Shown: positions 21,131 to 30,635, counted from the first letter of the stretch. The stretch: 64,000 bases of DNA from Cladocopium goreaui (GCA_947184155.2 CAMXCT020002756.1:23898-87897), one strand, 5' to 3'. The notes: a model not told the origin generated them from the sequence alone. Program-made: numbers and translations.

Positions 21131-21976
21131 GGCGAAGGTGAGTCTGAGCTTTTATCTGAGCTGAGATGGTGCCTGTCTTCTTCTGATAAGAACATTCCTC
21201 CAAAAATACATGGCCAAGCAGCTTTTATCAGATGGTGTGCGGTTTCTGGGAGCAAAAAATAGTGGCTGAAACTCAGACTACAATACCAAAATAATCTATA
21301 TGACTTTGTTGCACATGTTTCCGAAGTGTCATGTTTCGCATGTCTTCTTCTAGAGCTGCCCATATGCACTACAAACAATGTTGTTCCATTCCGCGACAAG
21401 CTAGCATCCAATGAAGCTTTCACATGTTTTTTCAATATACGTGCTTTGCACATCAAACTTCCGGCCTCCACGAATGGATCCTGCGGTTTCATTGCCCAAC
21501 CTGGCATCAAACGACAATCACATAGGACACGTTGATTGAACGGCGGCTACATGCACATGGCATATCTCAACTCACTTCTGATGCTGTGAAAGTGATTTGT
21601 TATTTCCAAAGATCAAAGGTCACAAACCAGTGGCAAAACACTAAGATCCGACATGGAACCAGCATATTTAGAATTTGAAACACATTCTTTGGCATCACAC
21701 GCTCTTTTGATGATATATACGGTCGATGAAGCAACATTGAAATCAATGGATGTGAATATGAAGATAGAAAAATGCATGGTCAAGCACAAATCGATCTCGT
21801 GTGTTCTTCCACTGCAGACGCTTTGCGCATGAACACCTCTGTCCTCCACGAAACAAGATGCTGCAGTTCCATGGCACAACCTGGCGTCAAACGAAACTGA
21901 CGCGGAACATATTGAACTAACTTAATATGGATATGAAGATATAGAATCATGCATAGGGAAGCAAAAATTGATTTCA
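21131..21976. repeat. intergenic region with dispersed repeat family
   Basis: Two diverged copies of a unit with CCTCCACGAA and ACCTGGCRTCAAACGA cores lie at about 21,460-21,540 and 21,835-21,915; related pieces occur at about 34,630-34,690 and 34,850-34,920. Each is followed by a 'GATATGAAGATA' stretch. No gene is seen. Confidence 0.55.
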
Positions 21977-22047
21977 ATGACTTCTTTTAGAAAAATAGGC
22001 TGAAGGCAGTGAGGTTTGAGAAGTTCCTGTGGGCAGCTGTTAGGCTC
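21977..22047 (+). repeat. split direct repeat A1
   Basis: 71 bp starting ATGACTTCTTTTAGAAAAAT and ending GCTGTTAGGCTC, identical by eye to A2 at 25728-25798. ORF1's ATG follows 7 nt later. Confidence 0.93.
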
Positions 22048-22053
22048 TAGGTA

Positions 22054-22690
22054 ATGCCCCCTAGCAATCTGTGCGCTAAGTGTAGACAGATTGCTGCGGC
22101 TGCTGGTGATACTTGGTGTGCTGGGTGCTCGAGCTGGGAATTCCTCGGGCGAGAGCTGAGTGCCAGCTGGGACTCGGTGGGAGCCCGTTTGCTGGCAGGT
22201 GACCTCTGCCTTACTACTGCCCGCCAGGTTAAAGCCCTGCGTTCTCTGAGCGCTGGCTTGGCTAGGCGTAGTGAGGGGTCTGGTACTGCTGGCGAGAGCC
22301 GTGCAGAGCCTGTACTGAGGGAACGCAGCCCAGCACACCGTGAGGTGAGGACTTCCTTGCCGAGGCGACGATCGTCTACGAAGGCACCAGTCACCAAAGA
22401 GGAGACAGAAGAGGAGGACGATCCCAACGAGTCAGAAGAGGAGAGTGAGCGCAGAGGGCGTGCAAAAAGCCCTGACCACCGTCCCTTGCCGGACGCAGAC
22501 CGAAGGCCGCCAGAGCCTGAGGGACCGCCCCCTGGGCATAAGAAAGACTCTGGTACTCACCGTGAGTCTCGACGTGAGCATCAGCGAGAGGACACCCGGA
22601 AATCTCGTCATCATCATCATCGAGAAGGCGACCGAATCCGCCGAGGTTCTCATCAGCGTGGAGGACGCAAACACGGCTATGAGTTTTCTG
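22054..22690 (+). CDS. retroelement ORF1, zinc-finger and basic SR-like protein (fused out of frame after deletion)
   Basis: The ATG at 22054 opens MPPSNLCAKCRQIAAAAGDT with a CX2CX11CX2C zinc finger (CAKC...CAGC). It is followed by a helical stretch and then a long disordered tail rich in Arg, Ser, Glu, Pro and His (for example DTRKSRHHHHREGDRIRR). It is probably the Gag-like nucleic-acid-binding protein of the element. The frame stays open to 22812, but from about 22,690 the other frame encodes the RNase H start, so the deletion that removed the reverse transcriptase joins here. Confidence 0.6.
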
Positions 22691-24518
22691 AATGTTACAT
22701 GGGAATATGTTGCTTCACAGGGAATTCGTCTGGATTTACAACCAAAAGTACGACGGGAGTTTGTTTCTTGCTTGGCCGCATTACCATTCATTCACACGTT
22801 CCTTGGTGCTGAGATAGAGCCGGTCATCACAGCCTCAGATGGTTCACATAGAGGCGGTGCAGTAGGCATTGCGAGAGAACTCAGTGCAGAAGGTGAAGAT
22901 TTTGTTAGACATGCACTGGGGTCGGGGTCTACAAAAGAATCTGGGATATTCATATTGTCTTTGTTCAATGGTATTGGTGGGGCGTTCCGCTGTTATGATA
23001 TATTGGGATTGAAGGCAGTAGGAATGGCAGCTTTTGACATACATGGACCTGCACAAAGAATTACTTCAAGAAGGTGGCCGGCCGCTGAACTATATGGAGA
23101 TGTGAGATCTATTGACAAAACAATGGTACAGCAGTGGCTTTTACGATATCCAGGAATTTCTGAAATACATATACAGGGGAGGTTTCCCATGCACAGATCT
23201 TTCCTCAGTCAATGCGCTTGGACAAGGTTTAGCGGGGCCGAACTCAAGCCTATTTCATGAATTACCCAGGGTGATCAAACTGGTAAAGAAAACTGTCCCT
23301 CGACATGTACTGGTCAAGTATGCTGCTGAGAATGTGGCGTCTATGAAAAAGGAAGAATGCTGTAAGATTACTGCGGAACTGGAAACCTTTCCTTATCATT
23401 TGAACTGTGCTGATGCGGTTCCCATGCAACGACCTCGACTTTGCTGGTGCTCTGAGCAACTTGAAGGATCTATTGATGGACTGGAGTTCACTGAGAAAGA
23501 GTTTTGGACAGAAGTCTGTGCTGCCGCCCCATATCCAGCAATGGAGGACTGGATAGAGCCTGGTTACGTTTGGAATGGAGGTCTAGACGGATACGTACTT
23601 CCAACTGCCCTAAAATCTATTGTGAGGAAACGACCCCTTCCTGTGCCGGCGGGGTTGAGCAGATGTGACAGTGACACATTGGCGCGCTACGAAGCTGACA
23701 AGTTCCGGTTCCCTCCATATCACTATTTGCCACGGTTCTTATTTTGGAATGAGGGAAAATGGCGACTAGCAAATAGCTCAGAAAAGGAACTTTTGTTGGG
23801 GTATGGCTATGAACACACATCTCTTTGCTGGGCGGCATCATTGATCAAAGGTGATCCTCAGAGATATGAAGATGAGAGGTTATCCCTTTTAGGCGATTGC
23901 TTCAGTATATATTCCTTTGTTGTGGTGGCTGCAGCGTTAAGCAGAAACTTTTTGCCGTATATTCACTATGCGCACCTGGCGAAAAGGATGGGGTTAGCGC
24001 CAGGAGTCCTGGCCCCTGTACGACTCACTGCCCCTTTAAGTCGTAAACTTCAGTATGGCTTGGCTCTGGGAAAGCGAAAGTGCACTGTGAAAGAACTGAA
24101 TCAGGTCTTACTCACAAAAACCAACCATACGGGTTCTGACATTCGCTTGACCACTGGAGAAATCATGAATCCCAGGGCTGTGGTGCGTCAAAGCATTTGT
24201 GCCGAATGGTGGGATTGGAAACCTTTATTCCGGTTCAGGTGGCAGAGCTATGAGCATATCAATAGTTTGGAGTTGCGTACGATATTGCAAGCTATTCGAT
24301 ACCATGTTAGCCACCGACACTGTTCCCATGTGAGACTCTGCCATGTCACCGACAGTTATGTCTGCATGAGCATCATTGCCAAGGGTAGGACCAGCAGTAA
24401 ATTACTGGCTCAAACTCTGCGACGTATCAATGCTTATTTGTTGGCCTTTGGAATTTACTGCATTTTAGGACATGTAGAAAGCAGTCAGAATCCGACTGAT
24501 GAAGCGAGCCGAATTTGA
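22680..24518 (+). pseudogene. RNase H with embedded C5 cytosine DNA methyltransferase (frameshifted)
   Basis: The region reads in one frame to ~23,175 and, after one extra base, in another to TGA at 24,518. It opens with post-RT sequence and VITASDGSHRGGAVGIAREL, the first RNase H strand with its Asp. Then come methyltransferase motifs: I (ILSLFNGIGGAFRCYDILG), GDVRSID, IV (GGFPCTDLSSVNALGQGL, Pro-Cys nucleophile), VI (YAAENVASMKK), VIII (PMQRPRLCWCS), IX-like (LANSSEKELLLGYGYEHT) and X-like (LSLLGDCFSIYSFVVVAAAL). The rest of RNase H follows: HINSLELRTIL (Glu), HVTDSYVCMSII (Asp), QNPTDEASR (Asp). A C5 methyltransferase would methylate cytosine, probably CpG in dinoflagellates. Confidence 0.8.
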
Positions 24519-25464
24519 TTTCAAGTTTTGTGCGCGCCGGACCAAAGCCGAGCGGGCAAAGGACCGCAAACATGTGTTGCTCTGGGATGCAGCTATCACT
24601 AAAAGAACGCAGGAGAGGTACTACACTGGACTTCAGAGATTACTGCCCTCTCTGAAAGGCATAAAATCTAGTCGACATTTGGATGACACAGTGTCTGATT
24701 GGATACAAACTATGTGGGAGCAGGGAGAGACACTACATATTGTCAGTGACGCTTTATGTGGTCTTCAACATTACCAACCATGGACGAAAAACAGGATTCC
24801 TCTGTCTTGGCGGTGATTTAAGGTGTGGAGGAAAGTTGAGGCACCCAACAGAGCTCCCCCTCTTACAACTGCTTTGGTTGAAAGCTTAATAATGTATGCT
24901 GTCGGTCACTGTGATCTTCAGTTTGCCTGCATGCTGGTTTTAGGCTTCTATGGACTTCTGCGGACGGGAGAATTTTTACAAGTCTGCGCTCAGGATGTCA
25001 TGGTTGGTAAAGCTGTAGCTCTTATCAGTTTGAAAAATACAAAAACGGGCCTGCGCAACTCAGCCCAAGAGACAGTTTCAGTGCATGAGACATTGGCGCT
25101 GGATGTGCTCCGTGCGTCTCTTGAAGAGAGCAAAGCAGCAAGGAGGACTAAAGTGCCTTTGTGGACACGATCTGCCGAGTCTTTTAGGAACGCGTTTCGT
25201 CACCATTGCAAAGTCTTCGATCTGGGTGAACATAACTTTAGACCTTATTCATTGCAGCGTGGTGGAGCGACAGCCTTGTTTCAATCCACTGGCTCCATGG
25301 AGCAAACATTGCTCAAAGGACGCTGGGGATCAACCAAAGTGGCCAAAATATATTTGGCCGATGGCCTATCGTACCTCCCGGGGTTAACTTTGAGTCCCAA
25401 AGCCAAGGAGAAGACCCGTTTCTGGTCCCTTTACAATCAACTAAAGCTTGATCGTGCCCCTTAA
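24499..25464 (+). pseudogene. tyrosine recombinase of the retroelement (one in-frame stop)
   Basis: An ATG at 24499 overlaps the end of the RNase H frame by 20 nt. The N-terminal core-binding part (WDAAITKRTQERYYTGLQRL) is followed by an in-frame TGA at 24814-24816 and then the catalytic part. Catalytic signatures are LVLGFYGLLRTGEFL (first Arg), FRPYSLQRGGATALF (second Arg; the usual His three residues before it is Ser), GRWGSTKVAKIYLADGL (Trp in place of the second His, then the Tyr nucleophile). In this order of elements the recombinase integrates a circular DNA intermediate. The stop means this copy cannot make a full enzyme without readthrough. Confidence 0.8.
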
Positions 25465-25484
25465 TAGGGGGGGAACGTGGAATA

Positions 25485-25728
25485 ACACCGGCAGTTGTTT
25501 CATTTGTTTCATTTCATTTTTTTTCTCTCAAGAAACTTCCTTCCATGGAAGGCCTGTTTGGATGTGATGTGAAAACTCCTACCATGGGGTTCGTGTTTCT
25601 TTCTCCTACCATGGAGACTTTCAACGTTTTGAGAGAGAGAAAAGCAAGAACAAAGGGGAGCGTGCAAAATGCACAGCTCCAAAAACCTTGAAGCTCCATG
25701 TCGAAAACAAGAGCTGACCTGATGCCTA
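25485..25728 (+). repeat. split direct repeat B1
   Basis: About 244 bp starting ACACCGGCAGTTGTTTCATT and ending CCTGATGCCTA, 20 bp after the recombinase stop. B2 matches it with one T-run length change and two or three substitutions. Confidence 0.93.
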
Positions 25729-25798
25729 TGACTTCTTTTAGAAAAATAGGCTGAAGGCAGTGAGGTTTGAGAAGTTCCTGTGGGCAGCTGTTAGGCTC
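25728..25798 (+). repeat. split direct repeat A2
   Basis: 71 bp identical by eye to A1, directly abutting B1 and separated from B2 by 21 bp. Confidence 0.93.
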
Positions 25799-25819
25799 CC
25801 ATCCAACACCCACCCTGGG

Positions 25820-26062
25820 ACACCGGCAGTTGTTTCATTTGTTTCATTTCATTTTTTTCTCTCAAGAAACTTCCTTCCATGGAAGGCCTGTTTGGATGTG
25901 ATGTGAAAATTCCTACCATGGGGTTCGTGGTTCTTTCTCCTACCATGGAGACTTTCAACGTTTTGAGAGAGAGAAAAGCAAGAACAAAGGGGAGCGTGCA
26001 AAATGCACAGCTCCAAAAACCTTGAAGCTCCATGTCGAAAACAAGAGCTGACCTGATGCCTA
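25820..26062 (+). repeat. split direct repeat B2 (3' end of element)
   Basis: About 243 bp matching B1. It ends CCTGATGCCTA, after which the sequences diverge, marking the right end of the element. Confidence 0.93.
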
Positions 26063-26204
26063 ATCTTCTCCGACAACCTACAGTTCAAAGACTCAAGTCT
26101 GATAGTGTCAAAGTAAACTGTTTGTCACTAAGAAGAACACGCATTCTTGGGCATCACGCATTGTTCCTTCCACAGCCTGTTTGCGAATGAAAATCAAGTA
26201 CAAA

Positions 26205-26560
26205 CAATACTTTTACAGCACCATTTCTGAAAAGAATAAACCAACAGACACTACCAATTGCAATCTTTTTTCTACGCTGCTGTTGCATTCTGAGAAAGTT
26301 CTGTTTGCAGAAGATTGCAATCAGTAGATTACAAGCTGCACGTTTGAAATTAAATGGCATTTGGACAACAGGAGGCTACAGTGGCATCGCTCAGACAGTT
26401 CTGGTTGCAATGCCAACTGTGTGTCCTCCGTTGCAAATTGAAGCACTACAGCTTAGCGACGCAACGGGAGGCTACAGTGGTATTGCTCAGACAGTTCTGG
26501 TTGCAATGCCAGCTGTATGTTCCCGTTGCAAATTTACGCCGCAGCTGAACTTGCGGGAGA
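26205..26560. repeat. second copy of the intergenic block
   Basis: Matches 20,205-20,510 in order and orientation and adds an extra tandem piece (GAGGCTACAGTGGYATYGCTCAGAC at 26,372 and 26,469). It lies between the retroelement and the end of the 26.5-kb gene. Confidence 0.8.
26389..26504 (-). promoter_or_regulatory. dyad motif, two copies
   Basis: GCTCAGACAGTTCTGGTTGC at 26389-26408 and again at 26485-26504, identical to each other and to the copy at 20439. Confidence 0.45.
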
Positions 26561-27760
26561 CATTTTTAGCCTCTCTGTGGTAAGCCACGATGAAATCCAC
26601 TGCCATCGCACATGCAGAATTGCGATGGCCGTCGCTGCCAGATGGTCAATTTCTGTGTCAGACATCTCAAATTCATAAAAACACAATGTGGTACGCCAAG
26701 ACATCTTCTCGATCTCTGCATCCGCCGTTTCATTCTTTCCAGCTCTGGGACGCAACCACTTCTTCAATGCTTCAATGGCACCTAGGATCTTGTCTGCTTG
26801 CAAACCATATTTGCAATGGTCACCATCTTCATCACCTTGGTGAAACCATCCAGCGTCAACGTAGCGAAGCAATCCAAGCACACGATCTGAAGTAGCGAAG
26901 TTAAAGGCACCTTCAACTGAGCGCTCCCAACACTTGTGCTCAGCACGCTGCCTTTCTATCTGGCCGATGTGTTGAAGGGGCAGCATGTTGTGCACCAGTC
27001 GCAGCAAATCTTGCACCACTCGAAACACATGAGGCTCCCGATTGACTTCAGGAATTTGCGCGCTGCGACGTGATCTTCTTGATCTCTTCCCTCTGTTCAT
27101 TTCATATGGCAGCATGTCCTGCGAGCTTTCACGCTGCTCGTAGGTCAGCCCCAAAGGACGATCTGGCCTTTCTGGTCGTGCAAAAAAACCACGCTGCCCC
27201 GGCACCACCCGAAACTGCTGCTTCAAGTCCTGGAGACTCTGCTTCATCATGGAGTCTTGCCACTGACCCAAATTCAAGCCACACAAGATAGCTCCGACCC
27301 CTTCACGACACACTTCACCCCATGAGTCTTCGGCAATTCTGTGCCAAAAAATCGTGGCAATGTGTCCACTTGGATGCAGACAGTTTGTAATCTCAAAAAC
27401 TTCAGACGAAGAATTCTGCGATGCTGCCGCCAAGTTTGCACCATGTCTTTTGCAGATGCCAATAGTTTCTTCTCCACGCAACATCAACAACTTCTTTGGT
27501 GCAGCCAAGATAAACAAATGCCATTGATCAGAAGCATCGTCTTTAGGACTGCATTTCACAAGCACTTCCACTTCAGATGAGAGATCAGTTCGTGTCAGTT
27601 TGCATACCAACAAACTGGACACTTCTAAGAGCTGCGGACAAATTGTCGTGCCCCATTGATTGATTTCCAGAGGTGCCACTGGCGACGCAGCTGCTGCACC
27701 ATGCACTTTGGATGCAGATTTTGGGTGAAAGGATACGGGAAGCTCGCCTCCTTGTCCCCT
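26534..27760 (-). CDS. hypothetical protein, long exon
   Basis: A minus-strand frame of about 400 codons ends at 26534. The N-terminal part has LEINQWGTTICPQLLEVSSL and DDASDQWHLFILAAPKKLLM; the middle has a basic cluster (MNRGKRSRRSRRSAQIPEVN); the C-terminal third is helical (SDRVLGLLRYVDAGWFHQGD, ADKILGAIEALKKWLRPRAG). No catalytic motif or membrane segment is visible. A possible acceptor (GAGACAG followed by G) near 27,750 suggests it is a downstream exon, perhaps of the kinase-like gene. I do not recognise it. Confidence 0.48.
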   Translation of the reverse strand, partial: RGQGGELPVSFHPKSASKVHGAAAASPVAPLEINQWGTTICPQLLEVSSLLVCKLTRTDLSSEVEVLVKCSPKDDASDQWHLFILAAPKKLLMLRGEETIGICKRHGANLAAASQNSSSEVFEITNCLHPSGHIATIFWHRIAEDSWGEVCREGVGAILCGLNLGQWQDSMMKQSLQDLKQQFRVVPGQRGFFARPERPDRPLGLTYEQRESSQDMLPYEMNRGKRSRRSRRSAQIPEVNREPHVFRVVQDLLRLVHNMLPLQHIGQIERQRAEHKCWERSVEGAFNFATSDRVLGLLRYVDAGWFHQGDEDGDHCKYGLQADKILGAIEALKKWLRPRAGKNETADAEIEKMSWRTTLCFYEFEMSDTEIDHLAATAIAILHVRWQWISSWLTTERLKMSPASSAAA

Positions 27761-27763
27761 GTC

Positions 27764-28918
27764 TCAGGCTTCACTTGTTCGAGCTGTGTTTCCAGGTCTT
27801 GCAAATAAGACGGACTCGGCGATGGAAACCTCCGCGCAAGTTGCCAAGACTCTTTTTGGAAGATATACCATCAGAATGCTAAGTAAAGATGTCAAGATGA
27901 CATGATGTGAGAAGTAACTATCAACAGGCGAAGATGAAATGTCTAACCATATTATGCAATACCAAGTGCTACCAAGACACCTCCAGCGTGCAGTGCCCAT
28001 TTCGCCAGTCACCAAAGCATCACGTATCAAAGTTTGCACTTTTTCATACGGAGTTTGCCAGCCATGGGCGATCGCATCGCTTCGGTGGGGCTGCATCAGG
28101 TTGCTGTCTTGGTTGATCATGGTCTGCAAAATCCTTTTGAAAGAGCCTCCAACATTTGGATAGTCTGTCATGTCTCGCAGTCCATCCAGATCGCAAAATA
28201 CCCAGACTGGAGCTGAATGTGGCTCCCTTGCTTCTGCCAGGCCGACATTATCAATCTTGGCATCCCAAGGTAATACATCCTGATGCACGAACCGGAACAG
28301 AAGACGCAAAATCTCGACCTGCATCTGAACATAGGATTCCCATGCCTGAGGCGTGCATTGCATTGTCGTGAAGAATGATGTCAATTTCGATTTGCCGGTG
28401 AAGATCAACTTCTCTGCAAGCAGGATAGATGCGTCACCTTCTACCATTGAAGAATTTCCTTCAAAAAAATCACCCTCTCTCACACTGGTCTTCTCCAAGA
28501 AGATTTGCCCGAAACAATACATCATTTCTTTCTCCACGACGGATTTGTACTTGTCAAATCTATGCTGCTCTGCTCCCCACTCAGCCTTGGTTTTCCCATC
28601 TGTCATCATCTTAACTACAAAATTGTAGTTGTCAAGCATGAACACATCTTTGAAGGCGCCGCTACCACAGCGAGAAACATTGTCTCGGATCGTGATATCT
28701 CCCTTCTTTCGCGTCGTATCCTGGAGGACCAAAACAACGGTAGCATTGCTAATCTTCTCTACATGCTTCTTTTTTCCAGTTTTGATCCATTCCTTCGCAG
28801 TAACCTGCAGCTGCCCTTTCACCAGCTTGAAGTCTTTATATGTAGCCACAGTGGACATGGCGGCGATCGAGTGGGTCGTTGAATGACGTGTTGCAGCTTC
28901 AAGTAATAACACATTCAT
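27764..28918 (-). CDS. atypical protein kinase-like protein
   Basis: Kinase-like landmarks are in the right order: a Gly-rich loop (RCGSGAFKDVFML), a candidate ATP-binding Lys (YNFVVKMMTDGK), a catalytic-loop-like HQDVLPWDAKIDNVGL (Asp...Asn spacing longer than HRDxxxxN) and a DFG-like FCDLDGL. The N-terminus from MSTVATYKDFKLVKGQ (ATG at 28859) looks like a separate small beta domain. An ATG at 28918 gives a longer start (MNVLLLEAATRH). After VTGEMGTARWRCLG the reading looks like intron, so the true 3' exon boundary is probably near 27,985. It could be a pseudokinase or a distant aminoglycoside-kinase-like fold. Confidence 0.45.
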   Translation of the reverse strand: MNVLLLEAATRHSTTHSIAAMSTVATYKDFKLVKGQLQVTAKEWIKTGKKKHVEKISNATVVLVLQDTTRKKGDITIRDNVSRCGSGAFKDVFMLDNYNFVVKMMTDGKTKAEWGAEQHRFDKYKSVVEKEMMYCFGQIFLEKTSVREGDFFEGNSSMVEGDASILLAEKLIFTGKSKLTSFFTTMQCTPQAWESYVQMQVEILRLLFRFVHQDVLPWDAKIDNVGLAEAREPHSAPVWVFCDLDGLRDMTDYPNVGGSFKRILQTMINQDSNLMQPHRSDAIAHGWQTPYEKVQTLIRDALVTGEMGTARWRCLGSTWYCIIWLDISSSPVDSYFSHHVILTSLLSILMVYLPKRVLATCAEVSIAESVLFARPGNTARTSEA

Positions 28919-29005
28919 AACAAAGTGATACAAAAGCTTGATGTGAAAGAAATCCAATGTCACCGAAAAACCAAGCAGTCACACGTGCCTGAACGGTACC
29001 CGCCT

Positions 29006-29022
29006 CTCAGACAGTTCCGGTT
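29006..29022 (-). promoter_or_regulatory. dyad motif (mixed-arm copy)
   Basis: CTCAGACAGTTCCGGTT: one arm is CAGA and the other TCCG, so one pair is broken. It lies 90-150 bp upstream of the kinase-like gene starts. Confidence 0.4.
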
Positions 29023-29491
29023 AAGACAGGTTGCTCCAGCACGTGTGACAATGTAGATGTATGACACGTATGGCAGAAATTGAAATTACAACTGCAGCTT
29101 GAGCTAAAACAATGATAGACCTCATTATTGAAAAGCTTGAGCCGGGATCAAGACAAATAGCTCTTGATGCCTTCAACAACTGCAAATGTTCATGCTGCCA
29201 CAGCCACGATCCATGAGCCAACTGTGCACCGTTTTTTCCAGACGCCAACAGGCGCACAGAAGAAGCAAAACACCACAGACGTTTCCAAGCCTTTGATATC
29301 TTTGGAGCTGCAGCACCAGAGTGGCTTATGCCTTGGACATTCACAAGAGTAGCTGCGCCTTGTTGACATAAGTAAGGCAATCAATCATGGCAGCAGCCCA
29401 ATGTGCGTATACGTCTGGACGTTTTCCGCGCAGGTTCTGCGCATGCATAGGTGAAACGATCTGAGACCTAAGTCCGCAACAGATGCGGCAC

Positions 29492-29643
29492 GCTCACACA
29501 GCTCTGGTTGCATGCCGCTGTTGCTCTGAGAGATACCTGCCACCTTTCAATGCGAAAGTATACCCATCTTCACACAGGCAGGATAAATATCTCTGAAACA
29601 TAATTCCCAAACAGTAGCAACACGCTCAGACAGCTCTGGTTGC
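29492..29643 (-). promoter_or_regulatory. dyad motif, two copies
   Basis: GCTCACACAGCTCTGGTTGC at 29492-29511 (one arm mismatch) and GCTCAGACAGCTCTGGTTGC at 29624-29643, between the 29.67-kb gene and the kinase-like gene. Confidence 0.42.
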
Positions 29644-29669
29644 ATGCTACTACTGCTTGGACGTGAAAG

Positions 29670-30557
29670 TTACAAGTTGCAAGATGACAACCAGTCCTCA
29701 ATCTGACTTGGAATCTGGCGAGTCATTTTCCCATCTTCATCTGTCTGTGCCCATTGCCTCACACCCTTCAAAGATGACGTGCAATTCAAATCAAAATTTG
29801 CTAACGAGCGATAATATTTCAAACACTGCAAGCAATGAGCTTGCCCGGCATAAAGATATTCATATTCCTCTTGTCTTTCTGGCGTCATCTTTCGTTTCTT
29901 TTTGTGCTTGGTATCAAGTTCTGGACAATGAGGTGCAGCACTGCATTGCTCCAATTTCTCATAAGCTTGTATGGAACTTGCTGAGTCACTTTGGACGCTT
30001 GATTCTGAATTGCATCTCGCAGCGTGGGTTCTTTTCCCAGGAGCCTGTGACGGTGCATGTGGCAGCTTTGACCAAAAAGTAGGTTTTCCACTGCTGCTGG
30101 CATCTGCGTCATTACATAATGCTCGCCACCCTTCCAGATCTCTTGCAATCATGTTCAAACGTGTTGCATATCGTGCAGAAGCATTGACGGCTATGTCCTC
30201 TATTTTTCGTTCAGCTTCGAAAAGAGAAACATCTTGAGGAGACACCTGTTTTGCCCCAAGCAGCATGAGGAGGTATAGAAACTTTGAGAGAAAAAGACAA
30301 GCGCTTTCATGTTCTTCCACATGCAACCAATCTGCATACTCCAGCATTAGGTCCTGCAATTCCCGCAAGTTTTCTTCCACGAGAACATGTCCACGATTTT
30401 GAGACCATTGGATCAGACGCTGAGCGGCTTCTTCCACCTCTGGGAGTGTTGCATGCTCAATGTCAGACTTAACATTCAATTCCCGCAGCAATGCCTGGAA
30501 TTTCAACTTTTGAACCTCTGCCAAAGTATCTTTGTGCTGTTGCAACATTGCCTCCAT
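29670..30557 (-). CDS. hypothetical protein with shared Cys-containing C-terminal domain
   Basis: An ATG at 30557 opens about 295 codons. The N-terminal two-thirds is helical and charged (AEVQKLKFQALLRELNVKSD; LVEENLRELQDLMLEYADWL) with a short hydrophobic helix (LFLSKFLYLLMLLG) that may be buried, not membrane-spanning. A Ser-rich linker leads to a basic KHKKKRKMTPERQ and a C-terminal domain (EYEYLYAGQAHCLQCLKYYR; GVRQWAQT; QIPSQIEDWLSSCNL). This last domain recurs in the J-domain gene about 1 kb upstream, so the two genes are related or share a domain. Function unknown. Confidence 0.55.
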   Translation of the reverse strand: MEAMLQQHKDTLAEVQKLKFQALLRELNVKSDIEHATLPEVEEAAQRLIQWSQNRGHVLVEENLRELQDLMLEYADWLHVEEHESACLFLSKFLYLLMLLGAKQVSPQDVSLFEAERKIEDIAVNASARYATRLNMIARDLEGWRALCNDADASSSGKPTFWSKLPHAPSQAPGKRTHAARCNSESSVQSDSASSIQAYEKLEQCSAAPHCPELDTKHKKKRKMTPERQEEYEYLYAGQAHCLQCLKYYRSLANFDLNCTSSLKGVRQWAQTDEDGKMTRQIPSQIEDWLSSCNL

Positions 30558-30581
30558 GGCTGCATCCAAGCAAGGTTCTAG

Positions 30582-30635
30582 TTACCACTGACGCTCTACT
30601 ACGCTGTCTTTTTGCTGTTCCAACATTGCGTCCAT
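30582..30635 (-). CDS. 17-codon upstream ORF duplicating the start of the next gene
   Basis: A tandem duplication of about 62 bp copies the start region of the 30557 gene. The upstream copy reads MDAMLEQQKDSVVERQW and stops, against MEAMLQQHKDTLAEVQ in the main gene. It may be a translated upstream ORF or simply a duplicated remnant. Confidence 0.4.
   Translation of the reverse strand: MDAMLEQQKDSVVERQW

Larger units (their letters stand above)
21977..26062 (+). mobile_element. DIRS-order (Ngaro/PAT-like) tyrosine-recombinase retroelement carrying a C5 cytosine methyltransferase
   Basis: The element has split direct repeats in the order A1 (21977-22047), coding region, B1 (25485-25728), A2 (25728-25798), B2 (25820-26062). 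This is the terminal structure described for Ngaro/PAT-type YR retrotransposons. Coding content in order: zinc-finger ORF1, RNase H with an embedded DNA methyltransferase, and a tyrosine recombinase. No reverse transcriptase is present. The plus orientation is opposite to the flanking minus-strand genes. Retrotransposons with captured DNMTs have been reported in Symbiodinium (de Mendoza and colleagues, 2018, from memory). This copy is inactive: RT lost, one frameshift, one internal stop. Confidence 0.82.

Noticed and set aside
22445..22690. Frame 2 upstream of the RNase H start as part of the retroelement polyprotein
   Set aside because: ORF1 in frame 1 has the zinc finger and SR-like composition here; frame 2 becomes meaningful only after about 22,690.
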